A stretch of DNA of 6,788 bases from the NCBI GenBank assembly GCA_019313605.1, contig JAFDAW010000153.1, positions 1 to 6,788 on the forward strand. The letters run 5' to 3'. Under the pieces are notes generated by a model that saw only the letters and a list, made by a program, of their open reading frames with translations, ran no database searches and was not told where the DNA came from. Below are positions 1-5,937 of this stretch, in pieces. The translations under genes were made by a program, and so were the position numbers. The DNA comes from Deltaproteobacteria bacterium (GTDB lineage Bacteria; Myxococcota_A; UBA9160; SMWR01). Each line of letters begins with the position of its first letter. Position 1 is the stretch's first letter.

Positions 1-1
1 T

Positions 2-616
2 ACCGAGGGCAATGAGTTTCAGGGAAATCAAACCGGCACTTCTTTCGACCCGGGAACACTCGAAATGGAGACTGCTTATTCGTGGCGTATTGACGAAATC
101 AATTCGGGTGGAACCGCCACCGGCGATGTCTGGACCTTTACGACACAAGACCCCAGCGCCTCCATCGAAATGGCCAAGTCCGTTTATGCACCGGATGAAG
201 AAATTGTCGTCCGTTACTCCAACAACCCCGGAAGTACGCAAAATTGGATAGGGCTCTTTGACGCGGGACCGGGAACGGACCCCGATGATCACACTGCATA
301 TCTGTCTTTCAGGTACATCGAGGACGCAGAGGGGTCAGCTACTTTCTCCGGTCGGTCGACTGGCGAATATGAAGCTCGTTTGTTCTTCGATGATCAGTAC
401 AACCTCGAAGATCGAGTTCCATTTACGGTAGCCGGGTGTAACGAAAATGGCGTCTGCGACGACGGAGAGAATTGCGAGACGTGTGCTGACTGCACGGGCC
501 AGACGACGGGAAAGCCGAAAAGAGGGAAGGGGAAACCAACCAACACCCGATTCTGCTGCGGAAACGGCGTCGTCGAGCCGGCCGAGACTTCCTTGATCTG
601 CGACGGAAATTTTTGA
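2..616 (+). CDS. C-terminal part of a secreted modular protein (FN3-like, Ig-like and Cys-rich tail), 5' end outside window
   Basis: The reading frame is open from base 2 to the TGA at 614-616, giving 204 visible residues; the internal ATG at 65 falls inside a domain, so the true start lies upstream. Residues about 1-47 end in a strand pattern (YSWRIDEIN, then GDVWTFTT) typical of the last strands of fibronectin-III-like modules in large extracellular proteins. Residues about 53-148 form a second beta-rich module with the signatures NWIGLFDAG and GEYEARLFF, closing with PFTV, like Ig-like domains appended to secreted hydrolases. The tail holds eight cysteines in NGVCDDGENCETCADC and CCGNGVVEPAE patterns, resembling myxococcal disulfide repeats, split by a basic linker (KPKRGKGKP). 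The role is probably extracellular or cell-surface; no catalytic domain is visible, so the activity cannot be named. Hand-counted lines here are near 50-52% GC, against about 65% in a sampled fabH line. Confidence 0.88.
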   Translation, partial: TEGNEFQGNQTGTSFDPGTLEMETAYSWRIDEINSGGTATGDVWTFTTQDPSASIEMAKSVYAPDEEIVVRYSNNPGSTQNWIGLFDAGPGTDPDDHTAYLSFRYIEDAEGSATFSGRSTGEYEARLFFDDQYNLEDRVPFTVAGCNENGVCDDGENCETCADCTGQTTGKPKRGKGKPTNTRFCCGNGVVEPAETSLICDGNF

Positions 617-661
617 GGTAGCGCACGGTGAGCGAAGGTTCGACCGAAAAGGACGCGGTCT

Positions 662-1600
662 TCAGCGGGCGCTTTCTCTCCAACGGACCACCGCGCTCGC
701 CCAGGTCATGCCAGCACCGAAGCCGGTCAAGAGCACGAGGTCTCCGTCGCTGAGTCGATCCGCGCGCACGGCGTCGATCAGCGCGAGGGGGATCGAAGCT
801 GAGGATGTGTTGCCCGTGCGGTCGAGAACGATTGCCGCACGATCCGCTGGAATGCCGAGGCGCTGGCATGCGGCTTCGATGATACGGAGGTTGGCCTGAT
901 GCGGGACGAGCAGGGCGATCTCGTCAGCGCGGTGTCCCGCACTCTCGAGTGCACGCCTCGATGAGCCGATCATCGCGCGCACGGCGCCCTTGAAGACCTC
1001 CGCTCCTTCCATCTTCATCTTGCCGCCGAGATCGGCGTAGAGGATCCCGCTCAAACTTCCGTCGGCGCCAACGTCCGAGGAGAGCAACTGCCCGTCTGTG
1101 TCGCTGCAACCTTGGAGCACGACGGCGCCGGCGCCATCGCCAAACAAGACGGCCGTATTTCGATCCGTCCAGTCCGTAATGCGGCTCAGAACATCGGCGC
1201 CGATCAGCAACACGCGCTTCGCGGGATTCGCCGCGAGCAGACTCTCGGCCACAACGATGCCGTAGACGAAACCCGCGCACGCTGCGTTCAGGTCGAAGGC
1301 ACCGCCGCCGATTCCAAGCGCTTCGTGAACTTTTGCCGAGGTTGCGGGTACGGTTTGATCGGGAGTCGTCGTACACAGAATCATCATATCGATCGAAGCG
1401 GGATCGACTTCGGCGTGCTCGAGAGCTTCCCGGCCGGCTTCGATCGCCAACTCGGCGGTGCTATCGCCGATACGGCGTTCGCGGATGCCCGTGCGCTCGC
1501 GGATCCACTGGTCGCTCGTATCGAGCTGGGCCTCGAGATCTCGATTGGTGAGGGTCTTCTCGGGTAGGGCCGTACCCCAGCCGACGATTTGTAACCCCAT
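662..1600 (-). CDS. fabH: 3-oxoacyl-ACP synthase III (FabH, KAS III)
   Basis: Condensing enzyme that starts type II fatty acid synthesis in the cytoplasm by joining an acyl-CoA primer (acetyl-CoA in the classic enzyme) to malonyl-ACP. From the ATG start (312 residues) the full catalytic triad is visible: Cys108 in DLNAACAGFVYG, His234 in LLVPHQANLRII and Asn264 in DRTGNTSSAS. The N-terminal SDQWIRERTGIRERR stretch and the C-terminal GFGAGMTWASAVVRW are also family hallmarks. E. coli FabH has 317 residues; the shortfall lies mainly between Cys and His, in the loop LYADLGGKMKMEG. A GTG nine bases upstream is in frame, but an AAGGGAG ribosome site overlaps it and sits 8 bases before the ATG, so the ATG is preferred. 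The gene is convergent with the secreted protein gene and is not next to other fab genes. A specialised KAS III for secondary lipid or polyketide priming is possible; housekeeping FabH is the default. Confidence 0.95.
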   Translation of the reverse strand: MGLQIVGWGTALPEKTLTNRDLEAQLDTSDQWIRERTGIRERRIGDSTAELAIEAGREALEHAEVDPASIDMMILCTTTPDQTVPATSAKVHEALGIGGGAFDLNAACAGFVYGIVVAESLLAANPAKRVLLIGADVLSRITDWTDRNTAVLFGDGAGAVVLQGCSDTDGQLLSSDVGADGSLSGILYADLGGKMKMEGAEVFKGAVRAMIGSSRRALESAGHRADEIALLVPHQANLRIIEAACQRLGIPADRAAIVLDRTGNTSSASIPLALIDAVRADRLSDGDLVLLTGFGAGMTWASAVVRWRESAR

Positions 1601-1608
1601 CGAATGCA

Positions 1609-1615
1609 CTCCCTT
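1609..1615 (-). promoter_or_regulatory. Ribosome binding site of fabH (decides the start)
   Basis: Read on the minus strand this is AAGGGAG, 8 bases before the ATG at 1598-1600. Its last G is also the first base of the alternative GTG codon (1607-1609), so that GTG could not use this site. This supports the shorter 312-residue protein. Confidence 0.7.
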
Positions 1616-1732
1616 GCTCGCACAGGACTCGGGTACTCTCGCGCGCAGAGATTACGACTCTTACCGAACTGACAGGAGGAGACACACGTTACGGGCGGCT
1701 CGCGGAGCTCGATGGCACCACAAACTCACCGA

Positions 1733-1761
1733 TTTATAACAGGTTGCCCCCGCGGAAACCA
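1733..1761 (-). promoter_or_regulatory. Possible promoter for fabH
   Basis: On the minus strand TATAAA (1733-1738) resembles a -10 box, with a weak -35-like TGGTTT (1756-1761) 17 bases upstream. It lies in the 218-base gap between the rbsK stop and the fabH start, where a separate fabH promoter would be expected. The implied leader is about 125 bases. In that leader 1633-1655 can form a small bulged stem-loop (GTA and CTCT pairing with AGAG and TAC). Nothing else convincing was seen in this gap: no tRNA, no riboswitch core, and no terminator with a T-run after rbsK. The -35 match is poor, so this is a candidate only. Confidence 0.2.
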
Positions 1762-1818
1762 GCTGATCGGTTCCCTGCCAGGGGCGAAGCTCCGCGTCAA
1801 ACAGGCTGCGGCGAGGCT

Positions 1819-2733
1819 TCACGAGGCCAGGAAGGCATCGATGGCGGCTCGCCTGGGTGCACTGGGTTGCGCACCCAGGCATTGGATGGACAGGGCCGCG
1901 GCGGCCTGTGCGTAGGCCAACGCGTCTTCCAATTGCAGATCGCGACACAAGGCAGCGGCGAGATTGCCGTTGAAGACGTCACCGGCCGCAGTGGTGTCGA
2001 CGACATCGACGACGTGGGCCGGTACGATCTTGCTGGATGTTTTCGTTGACAGAAAAACACCTACCACACCCAGTGTAATCAGCACTGTACCGACACCGCG
2101 ATCGTGAAACTTGGCGGCAGCGATCGCAGCTGAACTTTCATCCTTTACCGCAATGCCGGTCAGGAGCTCTGCCTCCGTCTCGTTTGGCGAGATGATGTCG
2201 AGCAGGGAGTAGAGTTTCATTGGCAGCTCTTGCGCGGGTGCCGGATTGAGGATCACCCGGCAATCCGCGGCCGCGCCGATCTCGGCAGCCCGCATGACGG
2301 TTTCCAGAGGAACCTCCAACTGCAACAGCACCGTGTTGGAAGCTTCGATCGCAGAAGCGGATTGTTCGATGTGTACGGGCATCAGGCATGCATTCGCACC
2401 GGAGGCGACACCAATGCTGTTCTCGCCATCGGCGGCAACAAAGATCTGCGCCACTCCGGATGGAGCAGTGGGGTCGACGATGACATGCTCACAATCGATG
2501 CCATCGGTCGCGAACCCAGCCAGTGCCTCGCGACCGAAAGCGTCGTCTCCGACGCAGGCGAGTAGCGACACATCCGCACCCGCGCGAGCGGCAGCGACTG
2601 CCTGGTTTGCTCCCTTCCCCCCCGGCGCAGTCTGGAACTGGCCTCCCAGGATGGTTTCTCCGGGCAGCGGGATTCGCGGAACCTGGAGGATCATGTCGGT
2701 GTTGGAGCTGCCGATGACGAACAGCTTTGACAT
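1819..2733 (-). CDS. rbsK: Ribokinase (PfkB family carbohydrate kinase)
   Basis: Cytoplasmic kinase that phosphorylates ribose to ribose 5-phosphate with ATP, feeding the pentose phosphate and nucleotide pathways. The 304 residues match the usual ribokinase length. Visible hallmarks in order are the N-terminal substrate motif GSSNTD (8-13), the PGGKGANQAVAAARAG signature (37-52), NPAPA (163-167), PNETEAELLTG (183-193), and the second PfkB signature DTTAAGDVFNG (246-256) with its anion hole and catalytic base Asp252. The C-terminal GAQPSAPRRAAIDAFL is typical of ribokinases rather than fructokinases or adenosine kinases. The ATG at 2733 has an AGAGG site 8 bases upstream that overlaps the transporter stop codon, so translation is probably coupled. 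Only 11 bases separate the two genes. The kinase is intact; specificity for ribose rather than a deoxy-sugar or related pentose is inferred from family motifs. Confidence 0.94.
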   Translation of the reverse strand: MSKLFVIGSSNTDMILQVPRIPLPGETILGGQFQTAPGGKGANQAVAAARAGADVSLLACVGDDAFGREALAGFATDGIDCEHVIVDPTAPSGVAQIFVAADGENSIGVASGANACLMPVHIEQSASAIEASNTVLLQLEVPLETVMRAAEIGAAADCRVILNPAPAQELPMKLYSLLDIISPNETEAELLTGIAVKDESSAAIAAAKFHDRGVGTVLITLGVVGVFLSTKTSSKIVPAHVVDVVDTTAAGDVFNGNLAAALCRDLQLEDALAYAQAAAALSIQCLGAQPSAPRRAAIDAFLAS

Positions 2734-2744
2734 CGTGACAACCT

Positions 2745-3749
2745 CTAAGCGATGCGCGAGTAGATGATCAGACCGAGCCCGAGGCCGAATAGCGCAAACA
2801 TCGCAGCAATCAAACCGTTGGTGCCTTCCGGCGAATCCTTGAATTCCTTCCAGATGAATACGCCCCAGAAGGCGGCGACCATGGTCGCACCCTGCCCTAG
2901 GCCGTAGGAAATCGCATAGCCGGCGACACCGGCAGCGATGAAGCTCAAGCAGAACCCGACACTCCAGATGCTGCCGCCCAGAATGCCCACCAGATGCAAG
3001 CGGGTGTTGCCCTTGCTGAAGTAGTCACCCATCGGAGCGCGCTCGCCGCTGATGGGCTTGTACATCAGGGGTACCAGGAAGACCGCGTTCGAGAGCAATA
3101 GACCGATCGCGAATACCACGCTGGCGCTATAGGGCGTCATCAGACCCGCCTCTGGATTGGCGAAATCCGTCGACATGGATGCGGCCACGAAGCGATAGAA
3201 GAAGCCCATCGCGATACCTGCGACAATCGAGATGCCCAGGCCCTTGCCGACCGATTGCGCGGCATCCCCGGGTAGGCGCCGGTAGATGACGGCATCGATC
3301 AGAATCGCCACGGCGATCAGGGCGACACCGACGAACAGGAAGACCGCATCACCAACGGGAGTCGCGAGGTAGTTGGTGATGACTCCGATCACCAGAGCCA
3401 GACCGATCCCAACCGGAAAGGCCACCGCCATGCCGGCGATGTCGATCGCTACCACCAGCAAGATATTGGCCACGTTGAACACGACACCGCCGAGCAGTGC
3501 CTTTGTGATGGCGTCGCCGCTGGCCTGTGAAATATCCAGCAGAAAACTGCGGCCTTCCTCGCCAATGCTGCCGATGCTGAAAGCGAAAACCAGCGTCAGC
3601 AACAACACTCCGATCGAATAATCCCAATAGAACAACTGGAACGGCCACTGCTGGCTGGCCAGCTTCTGGGTGTTCGCCCAGGAGCCCCAGCACAACATGG
3701 TGATTACGCACAGAGCGACGGCGAGCGGGTACGACTCGACAACCAACAT
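2745..3749 (-). CDS. Ten-TM DMT-superfamily transporter, ureide permease / GRP sugar porter type
   Basis: Inner-membrane permease of 334 residues with about ten hydrophobic helices (roughly 7-24, 37-60, 82-104, 108-128, 135-155, 168-190, 206-229, 252-272, 275-300 and 312-330), the drug/metabolite transporter layout. The N-terminal half shares a recognisable pattern with plant ureide permeases (UPS family): VVES near the start, a YWDYSIGVLL segment, SIGEEG followed by an FLLDISQ stretch, then GGVVFNVANILL. The GRP glucose/ribose porter family is the closest alternative. The substrate is not readable from sequence, but the ribokinase starting 11 bases downstream points to ribose, a related pentose, or a ribose-containing compound. 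The start is an ATG with a GAGGA site 6 bases upstream. The gene follows the small membrane protein after 36 bases. Automatic pipelines may label such proteins multidrug DMT permease; nothing here supports drug export. Confidence 0.85.
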   Translation of the reverse strand: MLVVESYPLAVALCVITMLCWGSWANTQKLASQQWPFQLFYWDYSIGVLLLTLVFAFSIGSIGEEGRSFLLDISQASGDAITKALLGGVVFNVANILLVVAIDIAGMAVAFPVGIGLALVIGVITNYLATPVGDAVFLFVGVALIAVAILIDAVIYRRLPGDAAQSVGKGLGISIVAGIAMGFFYRFVAASMSTDFANPEAGLMTPYSASVVFAIGLLLSNAVFLVPLMYKPISGERAPMGDYFSKGNTRLHLVGILGGSIWSVGFCLSFIAAGVAGYAISYGLGQGATMVAAFWGVFIWKEFKDSPEGTNGLIAAMFALFGLGLGLIIYSRIA

Positions 3750-3785
3750 GGCGATGTCCTCGTTAGTGAGAAAACACGCGGGCCA

Positions 3786-4202
3786 TCAGGTGCGGCGCTG
3801 AAAGAGTGGCCTGGCATTCCAGAGCGCGTAGGTCAACGCCGCAAACGGTACGAATGAAGCTGCGCCGGAAAACCATCCCCGGCCACCTTCGATTTCGAGC
3901 ACGCACCAGACCAACATTCCCACTGCGATCTGCGCGGTGTAGACCGCCGCCCAGGGCCACATCCACGAACGCATCCGGTAGAAGCCAAAGGTTCCGGCCG
4001 CGTAGATCGCCCAATGGGGAAGCGCTGCGACCTTGGCCGCCCAGCCAGTGAAGAGAATGCCGAACCAGACCTCATGGTCGACCGCTACCGGTTTGACGAA
4101 GAGATCCCAGGGGAGATAGATGAACGTCATGTAACCGCAGAAGACCATCAGGGCGTTGATCCAGATGGGGCGTCCATCGAGAATCGAGCGCAGCCAGGTC
4201 AC
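3786..4202 (-). CDS. Small Trp-rich integral membrane protein of unknown function
   Basis: A protein of 138 residues that I do not recognise. It has about four hydrophobic segments (near 14-31, 46-70, 82-102 and 108-128), so it is probably an inner-membrane four-helix protein. Twelve of its 138 residues are Trp, many at predicted membrane boundaries, and there are short conserved-looking stretches such as YLPWDLFVKP (29-38) and FGFYRMRSWMWPW (72-84). No catalytic motif, signal peptide or metal-binding cluster is evident. The start is a GTG whose bases form GTGA with the stop of the upstream sensor gene, the classic 4-base overlap of translationally coupled genes, which supports both the GTG and a functional link to the sensor. 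The transporter gene follows after 36 bases. It could be an accessory subunit of the sensor or of the transporter; that is inference from position only. Confidence 0.75.
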   Translation of the reverse strand: MTWLRSILDGRPIWINALMVFCGYMTFIYLPWDLFVKPVAVDHEVWFGILFTGWAAKVAALPHWAIYAAGTFGFYRMRSWMWPWAAVYTAQIAVGMLVWCVLEIEGGRGWFSGAASFVPFAALTYALWNARPLFQRRT

Positions 4203-5725
4203 GCCTGACTCGAATCTGCCGGAGGCTCGGCCGCAGTCTCACTTCGACCCCTTTCGCTGAGATCGCGAAGAAAGCCGCAGAAGAGTTGCTTGCCCGCAAC
4301 CATGACGGGGCACACGGTCAGCTCGACCGGGAATTCTTCGCCGCCTTTGCGGATCGCCGTCAACTCGTCGATGTGTTTGTCGATGATGCGACCTTCGCCC
4401 GTTGCCAGGTAGTGGTCCAAACTCTTTCGATGGGTCTCGCGGTGGGCCGGCGGGATGATCAGGTCTGCGACCAGCTTGCCGCGCACTTCCTCGCGTGTGT
4501 AACCGAAGATCCGCCGCGCCGATGGATTGAATTCCAATGTGATGCCCGCTTCATCCATCACGACGATCCCCTCGAGCGCAGCCCGCATCATGGCGCTCCG
4601 AACGGCTTCGAAGCTTCGCAGGGCTTCGTCGACGAGCCTGCGCCGCTGGATGGCGGCCGCCAGCGCCCATCCGACCACCAGCAGCGCAAAGTAAAACGGC
4701 ATCGCGATCACGAGTAGTGGGGTTGCGACCTGCACGGCGATGTCGTCGAGGAGCCTGCGCGGAACCAGCGAGATGAACATCCAGGCCTGTGGCTCGCGAG
4801 CTTGCGTGGTGCCGCTCGAACCGGCCGGGCGCAACGAAACCACATCGAAATAGAAGAGCCCCTCGCCGGCTTCCACGCCATCCTGAGGGCGCTTCAGCAA
4901 CTGCTCCCAGACTTCGGGGAAGGTGCGCTGGAAGCTCCTTCCGTGCTCGAGCACGAAGCCCCATTCGACCTCGGGCCGGTGCTGAAGCCAGTAGCCTTCG
5001 GAATCGACGATCATGCGCTGAATGCCGGCCTCGTCCGTGTTCGGCTCGAATGCGCGCAGGAAGTGCCCGCCGTGTGCATTCAAGACGACGACTCCCCGCC
5101 GCTGTCCCGCGCGGTCGTCGATCGGTGTCGCCAGCCGGACCACCGGCTTGTAGGGTTCCTCGAGCACGCCGCGTTCGACATTCAGATCCATGCGCGAGAC
5201 GAACACTTCGCCCGGCTCGAGGCGCATGGCCTCGGTGAAGTAGCTGCTCGTGCTCTTGTCTTCGAGTTCGGTCTTGGGCGTAATTCGTGGTACACCAGCC
5301 GTGTTCTCGACGTGAACGGCCTCTCTCCCCGTCGCATCGATGAACCGAATCTGGAAATAGCCTGGCCGGCTTCGCACGAATGCGAGCGCGCTCTGCTCGA
5401 GCGCGGTGAGCCGATCTCCCGACCCATCGCCAACAGCCTCCGCGACGAGAGCGGCGACGAATTGGAGATCGCTCGTCGCGATCTCCAGCTCGCGTTCGAC
5501 CCAGCGAACGCCGCGCTGGATGACGGCAGCCTCCTGGGCGACAAGCCGTGCCCGCTCCGCTCGCACCTCTGCGCGATACTCGAGAATGAAGGCGAACAAG
5601 AATACGACCGACAGCGGTAGCATGACCAATAGAACCAGCCGCATCGAAACGCTTGCGAAACCGTGCAGCAACCCGATTTTCGGTTGCGCCTCCAGTAACC
5701 ACGAATCTTGCGGTTGCGTGCTCAT
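4199..5725 (-). CDS. Membrane sensor: periplasmic double-Cache-like domain plus cytoplasmic PAS, no output domain
   Basis: 508 residues from the chosen start. A first TM helix at about 29-49 is followed by a helical stalk and a periplasmic ligand-sensing region (about 50-333) with the Cache/PDC pattern: QIRFIDATGREAVHVEN, SSYFTEAM, VFVSRMDLNVERG, then RLATPIDD and GVVVLN. A second TM helix (about 333-359) leads through a short linker to a PAS domain (about 378-490; GIVVMDEAGITLEFNPSA, IFGYTREEV, then FLRDLSER). The protein ends about 15 residues later in a polar Ala/Pro/Ser tail. There is no histidine kinase, GGDEF, EAL, HAMP or chemoreceptor region. Downstream frames code for the small membrane protein, so loss of a kinase by frameshift is not apparent. 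An in-frame ATG at 5743 would add six residues but has no ribosome site; the ATG at 5725 has GGAGG 11 bases upstream. It probably heads the operon through the transporter and ribokinase; the ligand is unknown. Confidence 0.88.
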   Translation of the reverse strand: MSTQPQDSWLLEAQPKIGLLHGFASVSMRLVLLVMLPLSVVFLFAFILEYRAEVRAERARLVAQEAAVIQRGVRWVERELEIATSDLQFVAALVAEAVGDGSGDRLTALEQSALAFVRSRPGYFQIRFIDATGREAVHVENTAGVPRITPKTELEDKSTSSYFTEAMRLEPGEVFVSRMDLNVERGVLEEPYKPVVRLATPIDDRAGQRRGVVVLNAHGGHFLRAFEPNTDEAGIQRMIVDSEGYWLQHRPEVEWGFVLEHGRSFQRTFPEVWEQLLKRPQDGVEAGEGLFYFDVVSLRPAGSSGTTQAREPQAWMFISLVPRRLLDDIAVQVATPLLVIAMPFYFALLVVGWALAAAIQRRRLVDEALRSFEAVRSAMMRAALEGIVVMDEAGITLEFNPSARRIFGYTREEVRGKLVADLIIPPAHRETHRKSLDHYLATGEGRIIDKHIDELTAIRKGGEEFPVELTVCPVMVAGKQLFCGFLRDLSERGRSETAAEPPADSSQA

Positions 5726-5736
5726 GGGAGAAACGG

Positions 5737-5741
5737 CCTCC
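5737..5741 (-). promoter_or_regulatory. Ribosome binding site of the Cache/PAS sensor gene (favours the inner ATG)
   Basis: GGAGG on the minus strand, 11 bases before the ATG at 5723-5725. The spacing is long but workable. The outer ATG (5741-5743) touches this site and has no purine-rich stretch of its own upstream, so the inner ATG is preferred without being certain. Confidence 0.45.
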
Positions 5742-5821
5742 ATTTTGACGTGACCACGCGATCTCGCGGCATCACCGCACGCTCCGCGAATCGCGTCGTT
5801 CGGTGACGGATTCTATCGCAA

Positions 5822-5849
5822 TTGCCAAAGCGTTCGCCGCTCGTATCGT
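5822..5849 (+). promoter_or_regulatory. Possible sigma-70 promoter for acr3
   Basis: TTGCCA (5822-5827, five of six -35 consensus bases) and TATCGT (5844-5849, four of six -10 bases) are separated by 16 bases. The pair sits in the divergent gap between the sensor and acr3 and would give a leader of roughly 80 bases. An 8-base palindrome GCAATTGC (5818-5825) overlaps the -35 and could be part of an operator. No clear ArsR dyad was seen. The minus-strand promoter expected for the sensor operon could not be assigned: a TAGAAT lies at 5811-5816 but has no -35 partner. Confidence 0.25.
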
Positions 5850-5926
5850 CAGTGTAGTTTGATCCGGGTGCCCCAATTTCGGTATTAACCGGGAAGCCGA
5901 GCAGCCCGATCCGGCGCTCGCGCTCG

Positions 5927-5932
5927 AAGGAG
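5927..5932 (+). promoter_or_regulatory. Ribosome binding site of acr3
   Basis: AAGGAG lies 5 bases before the GTG at 5938-5940. It is the strongest ribosome site in the window and fixes the acr3 start on a GTG codon. Confidence 0.75.
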
Positions 5933-5937
5933 ACGAC

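Noticed and set aside
642..660. Inverted repeat GACCG / CGGTC between the convergent genes as a terminator
   Set aside because: The stem is only 5 base pairs with a 9-base loop, and neither side is followed by a T-run, so it cannot be supported as a terminator.
1112..1567. Plus-strand open frame antisense to fabH
   Set aside because: It overlaps the FabH catalytic core on the other strand and shows no family motif.
1712..1915. Small + strand gene following the AGGAGG at 1674-1679
   Set aside because: The first ATG is more than 30 bases from the ribosome-site-like sequence and the frame runs into the rbsK 3' end; no motif is present.
4199..4260. Frameshift that removed a histidine kinase from the sensor
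   Set aside because: The downstream sequence encodes a coherent membrane protein in a coupled frame, and no H-box or ATPase motifs were seen in any frame after the PAS domain.
4802..5620. Long open frame on the + strand (272 codons) antisense to the sensor gene
   Set aside because: It lies entirely inside the Cache/PAS gene, has no recognisable motif, and is the kind of shadow frame common at this GC content.
4551..5702. Long minus-strand open frame (383 codons) overlapping the sensor gene in another frame
   Set aside because: The translation is extremely Arg-rich and low in hydrophobic segments, typical of a frame-shifted shadow; the sensor frame carries all domain signatures.
5845..5863. 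ArsR-like operator (ATC ... TTTGAT) upstream of acr3
   Set aside because: Only the right half resembles an ArsR half-site; the left half does not mirror it, so the match is no better than chance.
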